Below the pieces are notes generated by a model. That model saw only the letters and a program-made list of their open reading frames with translations. It was not told where the DNA came from and made no database searches. From a virus: 64,000 nucleotides of DNA. Both the position numbers and the translations under genes were made by a program. The stretch covers positions 1 through 64,000 of the IMG/VR virus record IMGVR_UViG_3300027754_000060; one strand, given 5' to 3'. Below, piece by piece: positions 43,501 to 54,600 of this stretch (its first letter is position 1; each line of letters starts with the position of its first letter).

Positions 43501-46500
43501 AAAGATGGCAGGATTCCTTTTTTCAACCTTATAAACTTATATTTATTGTGCTCAAGTATTGGAGTATTAGCATATTTAAATATAGAAGCCTCTAACTTAT
43601 ACCAAAAACACCCATCTTTACTAGCATTTATTAATATTTTTTCTGGCGACCCAAAAGGATAAGAGTTATAATTTGGGGAATAGATATTTCTTACTGTTGC
43701 ATCCAAAGCTCTCCCATAAGCCATGTCTTTAAACATGTTAAATAAAGCCTGATATCCAGCATAATATCCTGCTGTTGGTCCCGTCATAGCTCCTACAAAC
43801 GTTCCTGTCATAGCTCCGCCTAGTACTCCGAGTAAAATTTGTTGCATCGCTTCGGATGGAAATCTTACCGGTCCTAAAAAAGAACCTTTTCCAACAAGTG
43901 ACGGATTAGCAGATTCGCATGAGCCAGCGTCGTTCATAAATATATTTGGGGCATTTAAATTAACCAGAGGCAATAGATGTTTTTTATCTGACATATTGGC
44001 TATGAAATTATATCCGGGGTATTGTGGATCTTTACCATACTCAATTAATGATAAGGCGTCAGCGTTTCCATATGTTGATAATCCACCACCCATAGAAGGC
44101 GTAGGCTTCCTTGTTTTTCCAGTGTGCAATACTAGCTCCCAGCTGCATAATGATCCGTATATATCGGAAGATTTAGGTTTTTTTTCTATGTTGTCAAAAT
44201 TAGTGTACGAATCATTCGAAGCAATCATGTCATAAGCAATCATATCATCTGGCTCATCTAGCACAGCTATGTTTAGGATAAAGGTTGTAGAAGAATCAAA
44301 GGCTGTTTGTTGTTGTTTTGATGAGCAGCCATCTGGTCCGCATCCATTACTTCTTGTAGCAGAAGAGAATAATTGTTTGTTTTTTAGTTTACTAAATTTA
44401 TTATTTGTTATATTAAATCTATTAGTGTTAATAATCCTATTTATTAAAGAATGATCCCTTGTAGAATATCCAAAAGTAGCAGTGGTTGGAGAGACCTCTC
44501 CGTTATTTTTTATGATATTCTGTTCACTATTCGCCCCCATTGGATTCGCAGTACTTTGATCATATAAACAGTTGTGGCTTGAAGCATGATCAGAGAACTT
44601 AATACTAAAATTATATTCCTTATTCTGTATTTGCTCTTGGTTCAATAAGTATATTTTAAAGTTTGAGGCTGGACCATCAGATGAGTTCATATCTGTTAAA
44701 GATTTTAGATATGATCCAACAAATTTATTTTTAATACCCTCTGGGATAAGATTTGATCCTGTTTCCGTTGGCCATTTATATCCAGTAGCATGGACTTGAG
44801 GAGGAAAGCTTTGATCTATAAATTCAACGTTTCCAGACACAACATCTGGATTGGGTGGATTGTAAGGGCCAGCATTTCCGCATGGGGCAGGAGGAAGAGG
44901 AAGCTGCCTATCTATCTCTGATAAGGATGGCTCTACTTCTAACCATATAACTAAATTTTTAGTATTAACATAATTTAAAAAGTTTAATTTTACCTCTATA
45001 TCCTCTATGGTAAAACTGTTAACTCTAGGATTCCTTAATCCTAATGCTGGTGGAGCCCTACCATTATGAGGTATTCTTCTTGATGGTCCAGAAACAGCAA
45101 AACTATATGAGAATTGATTATTATTTTTACCAAGTTTTGAATAACCTTTATATGCCCGGGTATTCTTACCGCCAAGTGCTCCAAGAGTAGAGCTAAAAAC
45201 AAATTCATCATTTACAGGATCAGACCCAGAAGCATTTAATTCAGAGGATCTTGGATTTCCTCCACCCAGAATCCTATATCCATGAGCATATCTAGCGCTG
45301 ATCAGTTGATCCAAATACTCTTTATGTAGCTGATTTTTTTGATTCATAGCGCCGAATTCTGCTTGAAATTGTTCTGCTGTTTGGTTTTCTGTAATTCCCG
45401 TTGTGTCTTTCTGGTCTGCGGGAGGACACTTACACAAAGGTGCCCACCTAACATGTGGGGCTATATCTATCTTAATGGCGCTCCTATAAATATTTGGCTC
45501 TATACCATTATTGTATCCATTTTTAAGACCAAACAATCCTGGACCAGTAAAGCTAAATGTATCTCTTGCTCCTGGATTAAATTTTAATACGCTACTACTA
45601 TTTTTAGTTCCACTAGCTACTCCAATAGCAGTATATCCTGTTCCATCATAAGGCAACCACCCCGATCCAGGATGAAAGACCCCTTTGGAAAACTCAATAT
45701 GTGCCGATGAAGGAGACAGACTTTTTTGATAACATAGTTTTAAACTTTTTTCTGATTCTAACATATTGGGGATATTGTTCTTATCATTTAATGGGAATCC
45801 TGTTATTGATGGTAAATATATCGGAGACACTGATACACCACTTGGAATACCTTGTGGAAGATCTAATGGATTATTTGGCGGTGGGATTTTATGATCTGGA
45901 ATATCTATGCCTATATCTTCTTTAATAATTTTACTACTATATCCACCATAACTAGCTATCTTTGGAGATAGGTTGGTGCTTATTAAAGGATAAACATATG
46001 TCTGTGGCTCTTCTGGCACGAACATCTTTTTTTCATTGCTATAAGAATATTTTTGAAGATTGAAAGAGTCGGGATGTTTTTGAGTTCTACGATACTTCAC
46101 AACAGTGTTTGTGATGCCATTGTCAAAATCTGTAGATGGCTGTCCTTCAAATTTTGGTTCGCACATACTCAAACACTGATAACAATCTCCAGAATTATTT
46201 CGTAAATTTTCTAGAGAGACTCTCTCCAGTTTAACAACCGTATTATTTAGAGCATAGTTTATCTGAAGATTAGAGTCTTTTTCATTTGGAACAAACAAGA
46301 TATTTGATAATGAACTATCAAAAAAATTAAATTTATAGTTGTGAGATTCTAAAGAATCAATTATTGTGTCTCTTTCTACCTTAAAATCAGTTTTAATAGG
46401 CCAGAACATTCCATGCCTATTAATAGCTATTTTATTCATGTTGCAGACTAACACTCTTAGATTATCCCTATTGGGTAAGACGGATGGGGATTCCTTAAGA

Positions 46501-48692
46501 GCGAGATTATTTAGATCTATAGGGTCTGGAAATTTCCAAAGATTAATATCTTCATTACCGTTGTAGATGGCTACTCCGTATGGTAATAGGCCGCTATTAG
46601 GATCGTCCCTGTATCTTCCAAAATATATATTATTTATAGGAGGACTATTATCTTTGTAAGGCACCTGTCTACCATCTACTACATAAAAAGTTTTTTGTTT
46701 AATAAAAGTTCCAAATGGCGTCAATACTGTACACTGTATCATTTGTCTGCCAGTCGCTCCTATACCAAAAGTAACATTTTGACTGGTGGAAGTGTCGAAT
46801 CTGGATAAATCTTTTGTTTGTTTGTTTTCATCTGAAAAAAATCCTCTTGGTCCGCTGACCTGTTCCCAAAAACAAGATATTTGACTTTTAGCTTCGTTCA
46901 GAGATGGAGCAAAGGGACTGTCAATTCTAGAATCTAAACAATCGTCAATATTTAACAGAACTTTAAATTTGATACCTCCGTCGCCCCCTGTGCCATCCCA
47001 TCTAAAAATATGAGTTAGTGGAGAATTTTTAAGCTTTTCAGGAGTAGAATCATCTGCCTCTCCTATCATATTACCCTTCTTAACGTTCGTAACTTCTTCC
47101 ATCACAATGTTTAATTCTAAATTATTCTTTATTTTTGTTTTTACTAAATCTCTGAGATAAACAGTATTTTTAGTTTCCCCCGCCACTGCAAGTTTTATTT
47201 CACTAGATTGATCATTTAGAATAGTTTTAATCGCAAGCTTGCCTATGGTTATCTCCTGATTATTAAAAACGGTAGTATCTTTTAAAGTCTTCTTACATAG
47301 TGTTGATCCTATCTGACTAATAACTATACTATCTCCATGGATTAATTTGTTCTTATAGCTAAGGTTGTCTTTTATGACTAATTTTGCTCCATATTTTTCT
47401 ATGAGCTTTTTAAATAAAGAGGATGATGTAGTAATAAGATTATTATTAAGAGTTGTTGTGGATAATCTAGTATCTAAATCAAAACTAGTTATCGGTGCTT
47501 GCTGAATATTTTCAATCTTATTTTGTAAAAGACTGCTAATTTTAATTAATACGTCTCTTAAATTAATCAATTCTGTCGCTACAGAGTTTGACTGATTATT
47601 TAGATAATCTTTAATAAGTTCTTTTATTTCCATAGAGTCCAATGAATTAATGGCGAATTCTGAAATCCAAGGACTCGTACTTAGGTAATGTGATAATTTT
47701 TTAAATAGTCTAGATCTTTTAATATCTCTAATACCGAATGTCTTTTTTTCATCAAGAGTTAATATATGATAAATTTGAGTATATGTGTTATGCAGAGAGG
47801 CGGAGATATATGATGATGAGGGCTTATCCGAAGTAGATCCTATATTTAGTTCAGATAGTGTTTTATAGTATGAAAAACAATCTCCGTTCGCTATCCACAG
47901 TTCGCATCTACCTATATCGGGTATGAACTCTTTGAGTCTATCTTCTTCGACAGAGGAATTATCTGTTCTGTTTTCTGTAGTAACTATTGGGGATAAAATA
48001 AATTTAATATTTGTTGCTGCTCCACCAAAAGATGAAATGGTTATAAAAGGATTTTCCTCAGAAAATTTTATCTTCTGAGTAGTGTCTGAGCTTGTTGAAA
48101 AAGTTGTTTCTTTTATCTTTGTTGAATATAATAAGTCGTCACTTAATTTAATATAAACATCTGTGGGGCTACCACCCACCCTAGAAATCCTGGAACCAAT
48201 AGGAAAATTAGAGATACTATCAGGGTCCCCTTTTATTAACTGGGAGTTATCAGACTGTAAAACTCTAACCCAACACATAATCCCATAAGTTAAAACATAA
48301 GGATTAGAAGATCTATTTAATATCCAATCTATTGACATTTTGCTATCACCAGCATTCCAATTATTAAATTCTGGCTTAAATTCTATAAAATCTTCTATTC
48401 CTAGTCTTCCACTACTAGTTTTTCCTGTTTGACCAGAAATGCCCCCGTCATTGGACAGTACTTTATTAACGATATTGTTATCATTGTCTATAAATATGGG
48501 ATACCAAATATTGGGAGGCATAGGATTAGCTGGAAGCATAAGAGATTTTAGAATAGATTTCTTATCGCTTATTGTATTAGAAACTCCATTTGAAAACTGA
48601 ATATTTTGATCCATCAACTTATAGGATAATAGATCATCAGCAAAAGATTTGTTAAAAATCTCGCAATTGTCTTTGGTATTATATATTGTCAT
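40536..48692 (-). CDS. Giant virion-type protein (2718 residues)
   Basis: This 2718-residue protein has no signal peptide and no recognised catalytic domain. About residues 587-677 look PKD/Ig-like (CFWEQVSGPRGFFSDE). Around 1614-1655 lies a glycine-zipper segment (ILLGVLGGAMTGTFVGAMTG) that could enter a membrane. Ser/Asn-rich, loop-heavy sequence fills most of the rest. The C-terminus (LQNEMMFRAFYGSVDGIENK) is a conserved-looking end. Size and position beside other large minus-strand genes suggest a baseplate, tail or fibre-base protein. No start-site strength could be judged beyond its ATG. Confidence 0.65.
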   Translation of the reverse strand: MTIYNTKDNCEIFNKSFADDLLSYKLMDQNIQFSNGVSNTISDKKSILKSLMLPANPMPPNIWYPIFIDNDNNIVNKVLSNDGGISGQTGKTSSGRLGIEDFIEFKPEFNNWNAGDSKMSIDWILNRSSNPYVLTYGIMCWVRVLQSDNSQLIKGDPDSISNFPIGSRISRVGGSPTDVYIKLSDDLLYSTKIKETTFSTSSDTTQKIKFSEENPFITISSFGGAATNIKFILSPIVTTENRTDNSSVEEDRLKEFIPDIGRCELWIANGDCFSYYKTLSELNIGSTSDKPSSSYISASLHNTYTQIYHILTLDEKKTFGIRDIKRSRLFKKLSHYLSTSPWISEFAINSLDSMEIKELIKDYLNNQSNSVATELINLRDVLIKISSLLQNKIENIQQAPITSFDLDTRLSTTTLNNNLITTSSSLFKKLIEKYGAKLVIKDNLSYKNKLIHGDSIVISQIGSTLCKKTLKDTTVFNNQEITIGKLAIKTILNDQSSEIKLAVAGETKNTVYLRDLVKTKIKNNLELNIVMEEVTNVKKGNMIGEADDSTPEKLKNSPLTHIFRWDGTGGDGGIKFKVLLNIDDCLDSRIDSPFAPSLNEAKSQISCFWEQVSGPRGFFSDENKQTKDLSRFDTSTSQNVTFGIGATGRQMIQCTVLTPFGTFIKQKTFYVVDGRQVPYKDNSPPINNIYFGRYRDDPNSGLLPYGVAIYNGNEDINLWKFPDPIDLNNLALKESPSVLPNRDNLRVLVCNMNKIAINRHGMFWPIKTDFKVERDTIIDSLESHNYKFNFFDSSLSNILFVPNEKDSNLQINYALNNTVVKLERVSLENLRNNSGDCYQCLSMCEPKFEGQPSTDFDNGITNTVVKYRRTQKHPDSFNLQKYSYSNEKKMFVPEEPQTYVYPLISTNLSPKIASYGGYSSKIIKEDIGIDIPDHKIPPPNNPLDLPQGIPSGVSVSPIYLPSITGFPLNDKNNIPNMLESEKSLKLCYQKSLSPSSAHIEFSKGVFHPGSGWLPYDGTGYTAIGVASGTKNSSSVLKFNPGARDTFSFTGPGLFGLKNGYNNGIEPNIYRSAIKIDIAPHVRWAPLCKCPPADQKDTTGITENQTAEQFQAEFGAMNQKNQLHKEYLDQLISARYAHGYRILGGGNPRSSELNASGSDPVNDEFVFSSTLGALGGKNTRAYKGYSKLGKNNNQFSYSFAVSGPSRRIPHNGRAPPALGLRNPRVNSFTIEDIEVKLNFLNYVNTKNLVIWLEVEPSLSEIDRQLPLPPAPCGNAGPYNPPNPDVVSGNVEFIDQSFPPQVHATGYKWPTETGSNLIPEGIKNKFVGSYLKSLTDMNSSDGPASNFKIYLLNQEQIQNKEYNFSIKFSDHASSHNCLYDQSTANPMGANSEQNIIKNNGEVSPTTATFGYSTRDHSLINRIINTNRFNITNNKFSKLKNKQLFSSATRSNGCGPDGCSSKQQQTAFDSSTTFILNIAVLDEPDDMIAYDMIASNDSYTNFDNIEKKPKSSDIYGSLCSWELVLHTGKTRKPTPSMGGGLSTYGNADALSLIEYGKDPQYPGYNFIANMSDKKHLLPLVNLNAPNIFMNDAGSCESANPSLVGKGSFLGPVRFPSEAMQQILLGVLGGAMTGTFVGAMTGPTAGYYAGYQALFNMFKDMAYGRALDATVRNIYSPNYNSYPFGSPEKILINASKDGCFWYKLEASIFKYANTPILEHNKYKFIRLKKGILPSLGEFSYSVVESMEDLIDPIFIKKLSIIDCKSFSPNSGSFSTVSDVSYEEGDIVDVSFVEPCDPDADDSPSPGLYVIKDDSLVNLSDDPSALLSANKFLQYNHISNYKKSIFDSSFLTKLRNKQIVLLETNIPYNIFGVSADEATASSDSMYGSSNPNAQSSDTPVVSNFGIRVYSNGETDDSKTIDTKILNKASIVKDGKYYTLLEIPIDMSKNDTLCGFGETLLVFKNQKTSTTNSPISLWGLDKNQSRPLTPESSFSLSGLGSYGDGSPTVNKNILTCQLQHNNLKNIYQIFNNIENDKIKYNQVTLFYSTDGTQKTIKVVKDEKIAGYAYSSEEYKRLLLRDNFQIVSGYGWPTAPEKTKNSDIASPNTKTPLVDELQATLEEISRAILNSPSHKYDIMYLKSSSFKSISQDFGELIIEDDYIQKFPIQRLTPEQISGLSARLQKMESAEDVTNLDNSVGKTDAASTTLIINSSNIRYLQEHYASLPDDAGSCYGKGSDINQCNKKRTYRSLQDKYLERNEILKVLEDQAIPFAKVFYTQSPPPDSEKVAASISSPDSKFGKILAETDGHIIIGDESPTRNEADRLLPLEHGTKILKDSNNKDLGIIRSFIQDKESAIIRDTKLLQHINIDLKTDSAGAYQITYKDVSNDYYWINIDPKQSCSIAEEMRPRVLVKTEYACSLINTLKGTAVFLGNSNICPVSAGVGEGIKSGGIEDFYSGGDVFIYKIPDEKIKQDKEKIVDLYKLPGAPNWELTTIERSFSYNSDTDGILPGSEILVRAKETYEILLAPHERINDEKDLAKRLNQGIIKNDFSADVAYVPGIGPTNDIQCVTSPSDGGLGLQDSEGSRVSAVARVYNIFNLDDTANLRVQFRKIPRQVRGIDLLTSVFRYGKHSTYQQISSANPPSPEELTSGYLLINNFYAWQCLQKNAAKALEQAPITDFLQLQNEMMFRAFYGSVDGIENKSENMRSLFPWELIPYEYFTK

Positions 48693-48694
48693 GC

Positions 48695-51600
48695 TTAATT
48701 CTTAATTGATGTGAGAGTCCATTTTCCATTTATGTATACAAACATTCCATTTTTTCCACTAGTTGTCTGAAACTCCATCGGATTATCAAAAGGCACTACA
48801 AAACTAGGAACTATTCCAGCTCGTCTTCCTTGGATATAATGTTGTTCTATTTTTACATTAGTATTATTTACTATCTTACCCTTAGCCATAGTTACTGGCT
48901 TACTAATCGGCTCATAGAATCCAGAGTCTATACTATATTTACACAATAATTTAGTTCCTCTTGGGGCAGAATATCCCGCTTTATCTACAACATATACTAA
49001 TCTTCTATATCCTCTTGTCAAAGGCTCCTTACTATATTCTATATCATCTATGAATCCTCGGGTAGCATATGTTTCATCTGAATCATCTTCCTTAATAAGA
49101 TCTTCTTCTAATGTTATATTAACCATCTTATATGGACAAGTATTACTCTCTTTAGATGATAAAAATTCATTTAAAGTAGAAATATCTGTACTATTGGTTA
49201 TTATAGATGGGGGCAATAATTCTTCTGTGCAGCCACCACCACCAGCTGCCCAAAGTTTTCTACTATCATCCCATCTAAGATCTATTGGTCCAACAGGCCA
49301 TAATTCTGGATGCTCCGCCCAATTAAGATGAAAGTATTTACTCGGTTTAGCTTTGATTTTTTTATATTTTACAGCGGCCGCATCCCATTCATAGTTTCTT
49401 CCAACAACATCTCCCAATAGTTGCCCCTCACTATTAATAAAAACTCCTTGTTGTTTATAATCATTTAATCCTCCACTAGTCAATATAAATCTTCTAAATC
49501 TTCCATACTCATCCATATCTTTGGGTTCATCATTAAGATTTGGTACTGGATAACCAGCAGTATCATATCCCCAACTATGAAGCATTAGTGGTCCTCTTAG
49601 TCCAAAAAATCTTTGATTCTGAAGAGTTTTTGCTCCTCCTCCCATCTGATTGAAAATATCATGCTCATAATAGTCTGATGAAACTCCAGTACTAGATATG
49701 TGTCCACTTAGATCTACTAGTTTTTCGCCGTATAAATTATTACTAATACCAAGAGTTAATTCTCCATCTATTGGCATTTCGCCTCTTCCGACAATAGATA
49801 TACTGTGTCTACATTTATCCAATCCTAATCCTGAAGCACCAGTAACAGTTTGAGCATTTGGATTCCTAAATTCTCCATAAGGAACAACAATAGGATTATA
49901 AGCATAAATATTTATTTCTGGCTTGGTATCCTTTAAGGCTATAGCTATTTGTTGTGCAACCGTCTTATTTTTCATCGAGTCTAATATCTTTGCGTTTTTT
50001 ACCACCAGTTTAGATCTAGAGCATACTGGACACGGATACGAAATTTGCTGTGAAACACGAGGCACAGCTGTAGATTTATAGTCTATAAAGCTGATTGGCA
50101 AATTTCCTGCTCCGTGGCACCTTGGACATACTACTGCTCCTACTGGAACCCCGGTAATATGAGAGCTAATAGAATAAGTACCAACATATTGAGTTGGGTA
50201 AAAAGAAAGAGGAGAGAAAATTCCATCCAAACTCATGACTGATTTAGACTCATAACCATTTATTAATTCTGCTCCTACTTCATCTCCCATATACAAACCA
50301 GTCCAAGTTCTAGTTCTTCCTAGCTTATATAAACCAGAAGGACTATTATCTGGTATCGCCGCTCCAATATCGCTCCCAGCAGTATTCCCTAAACTAGGAT
50401 ACGGAATATGAAGTGTAGTTCTCCCTATTAGCGTTTCAACAGGACTGCTTCCATATAGCTTACTACCATATCCACTCATGGAGTCACTATTACTATCTGA
50501 CATTTTTTGTAATATTTTTTGACCATCTACTAAAAAATCATTTCCTATTTTTGATCTATTGCTGCTCATTGTTTTACGATCTTTGATTATTTCAGCAGTT
50601 CTTTTTTTTACTAAGTCCGCATACTCCTTGCTGTATAGTCCTGTTTTTTTGTCATAAGTCTTAAAGCTATAATTGGTGGTGCTTGATCCACCTCCTCCTA
50701 AACTCATGCTAATACTACTGATTATTGGAGCTGTTGCAAGATAATTATTTGGATTATATACCATAACAGTAGGATAGTTCAAAGGCGTTGCTATATAAGC
50801 ATTGTTTATAATTTTTGCATCTATATAACCAATAATGTTTGTAAATTTGGTATATACTTCATTACCATATTTTAGAGAGTTTGCTGGTAGAGCCTGCGTG
50901 AACAATGGTTCAAATCGGCCTCCAAGATTAAATATTGGAGCTCCCTCTACTGTCATGGATCCTTTCTCCATAACAAACTGATAATTCGCTTCCCTTTCCA
51001 TGTCGCTAATGACTTTAGCATCTAGGAAACTCATTCCTCCATAATTCCAAGGAACTAGATCATCGAGGATGTCTATTTTTGTATTGGCGATCATATTTTC
51101 TATAGCAGTATTAGGATTAGCAGCATTGGGATATACAAGGTCTGCCCTGACAGAAGGATAGTTTGTCCATGGTCCATAACAGTACTGGTTAGATATTAAT
51201 GGAACAGCAGCAAATAAAGGATGGGCCATTTTTGGTAGCATGGTAGCAAATTTATATGACTGATTAGCAGGAGATCCTTGATACCCAATTTGACCAAGAT
51301 CTACTTTTATTTGATTTGCAAAAGTACCTCCATATGTAAGACCTGTAAAAGTACTAAGAAATTGGAGTGACGCAAGTTCATCTACAGTGACTGATCTACC
51401 AGATAGCTTAAGCATATGATCATAATAAATAAGATCTTCCATAGCTATATTAGATATTATTGTTAGGTTCGGATCATGAGTATAAGCATAACTAGTATTC
51501 TCCAAAGGTATGGACAATCCAGCAATTATTGCTCGTGGATCACTAAGATTATGAGGATTTAGATAAGCTATCTCTGAAGTATTTACTGTTGTCGCAGAGT

Positions 51601-54600
51601 ACAACTTTTTTGATCCTGCCAAAATAATGTTTCCAAAAGCATCTGATCGACCATGTGTTGCAACCATAACAAATGAAGAATTAGTTCCTAGTTTTGTTAT
51701 ATCTAAAGACTGAGTTAGAAATTGCGAAGATCCTATAGCGGTATATTGTTGTTTTTTCTTGCCTGCTGCGTGATAAGTTCTTGTTATAGATGGATCGCAT
51801 CCCATGTATCCGCCAATAATTTTATTTTGTTCTTTTATCTTTTTCGCCTGTGCAGCAACAGCAGGAGCATTTCCCTGAACAACTAGCATAGCTGCCTCTA
51901 TTTTCTGTTGCCAGGCTTGATACTCCCCGAGGAGGCCAGGATTGGCGAATAAATCAGCATCTGGTTCCTCGTTAGCAATTGTATCAACTCTCAGTTGGTC
52001 CATAGCTATTTGCAGAGTTAGTTTGTCTAATACTGCTTGATGTTCTGCTAATATTTTTTGTTGAGCAGCTAAGTCTTTCATGCACCATGATTGTTTTAGA
52101 TAGTCAATATTGTCGGTAGCATTATATCCAATGATAGGTGGAATAAGACCGTTGTCTTCGCACAAAGTATAATAGTTTTCGTCTCCAATAATAATACAAT
52201 CGTCTAAATAATTACCTACCTCTTCCCAAGCTTTATCTGCAATTTTATAATTTTGATTAATCTTCCTATTTCCCTTAAATACTGGTAAAGATCTTCCTCC
52301 TACTACAATATCTAGTTGGGCATATGACGAATCCTGAGAAGAAGATAGATCCAGAAGCTTAACCATATATTGCTTCCCATAATACTTGTTACCTATATCT
52401 CTAACAAATTCAGCTAGAGTTTTAAGATCTTTTATAAAGTTATGATTCAAGTATATATTAAAATTTTGAAGATCCGATTTTGTAACTACTGGAGCTGCAG
52501 GAGCAGCTGGAGCGGGCATCCCTGGTTCATTCACTGCCGAGTTAAGAAGCGAAGTCCCCAGGCCAGGGCCTTGACCTATCGTTACGATAGCATCCGCTCC
52601 ACCACCTGATGGTGGAGGAGCAGTACCAAAAAAGAGACCCCTTGACATATAGTGACCTACTAATAAGTTATATAAATCAGGCTTGGTATCTTTTGATTTT
52701 CCTAAACAGTAAGTAATATAGGCATCCGTATCTTTCATGGCGCATCTAAGTTCTGTCTCCCTTATCATAAATCCTATGGGTGAAGGATTAGGAGTATATT
52801 GAGCAGCTAAAGACCCGCTGGGATTTGGTGTTGGTGGTGGTGTTGTTGGTGGTGGTGTTGTTGGTGGTGGTGATGGCGGTGTTACTCCTTGAGGAGCAGG
52901 GGATGCTGGAGCAGTCGCTGATCCTCCAGTTCCTCCAATAGGAGTGGAACCAGCCGTACCTGCTCCTCCAGCTGCTCCTGCAGCTCCAGGAAGATTAGCT
53001 ATCTGCTGAGTAGATCCCACATATGCTGGCATTGGTAATAATCCCAAATTTAATAAAGGTATTTCGCTTACGTAAAAAGCTATTGCCAACTGACCATCCC
53101 AAGTGTCTTGATATACTGGTCTAATATGTCTAGATATGTTATTGTCTTTGCTAAGATCAATAATATTATCTCCGTGATATCCAAAAAATGGAGATATCGT
53201 GTCATAATATAACGGATTATATCTTGGGGGCACACATCCAGGAGGCAGAATAGTTTCTTGAGAGGGGTCTGCACTAGAAGAAGAAGGTTGTGTAGTCGTT
53301 GCCGTATCCGGGTCTTGTAATAGCTGAAATTTATTCAAGCACGTATATTTCGCAGGTATTCCAAAAGAATATGGATAATTCCCCATTATAATATTTTCTG
53401 GATTAGGAGCTATTTCATGATCTTTCCATCTGTTGTCTAAAGAATAAAATTTGTTTCCAGTCATCAACTCTCTCATTGCTTCATCAGTATCGAATAAAGA
53501 ATGAATATCAGCTCCCAAAACAGCGGAAGATAAACTTGTATTTCTAGTGCTAAAATAAGATGGGACTCTTAATTTTCCTCTTCCATTAGCGCCGCCAAAT
53601 CTATTCAGATTTACAAACTTATCTATTGATGGATGATATATATAATTAGTCTGGTTGTATGCTAATCTATAATTTTTTGCTTGTAATAATCTTTGTTGTG
53701 GTCCTCCCACTTTCATTATTCTTGGAGCAACATTATTATTTTTTTCTTTTCCATAAGTTGTTGAAGATATTGAGAAGCCAGATTTTTCTAAAGAAAGAAT
53801 AGTCTTCTCTACTGTAGAATCATGGGTTTCCATTGTTCTTTCGATAGTTTTTATTTTAATGATATTATGCACATTACCGTTTACAGCAAAAGATAGAGCT
53901 GCTGTGGTTCTGTCTGATCCATTTGCTTCTATTATATTGTCGATAAATTGGGAGATAGTCATCTTGTCTTCTGACATTCTGTGAGTCAGAGGAGGTCTTT
54001 TAATAGCCGATAAATCAAGACCAAATACACATCGTGGTATTGGGGTCACACTATCGCTTATTACCAAAGCTGTATTGGTTGTTGGAGGAATAACTCCAAA
54101 AGCATAAGTTTTAAAGTTCGGAGTAATCCTGATAGAGTTTGTGGTCTCCATAGTTTTAGACATAATTCTACCAAATGGAGAAAAGGCTGTTTTATTTAAA
54201 TTCTTTAAAACGCTAGCATCTTCGCAACAGGTCAAGACAGCAAGAGCATCTAGAGCATAGGCAGAAGGAATTCCGTCCTCCGTTTTTTTTGCTCCACCAA
54301 AATTATTCATACCCATTGATTCTAAAAATCCGTAAACATTAAAAACATTAGGAATAGCTCCCTCTTTAATATTTCCCACATATTCAACTCCTGGCCCGAC
54401 ATAATTCTTAGGTCCCCCATAAGGTTTTCCTGCAATTTTTGAAAAAATAGACCCGGGATATTTATTAAGAATAACATAAGATTCATTAAGCAGTGTCTCT
54501 ACACTACTTATTTGAACACTATACGATACAGTACCAACCCTATTGTGTCTTTCCCAAGATTCTATCAATCCAGTAAATGTAAAATCAGCCATCTTAAATA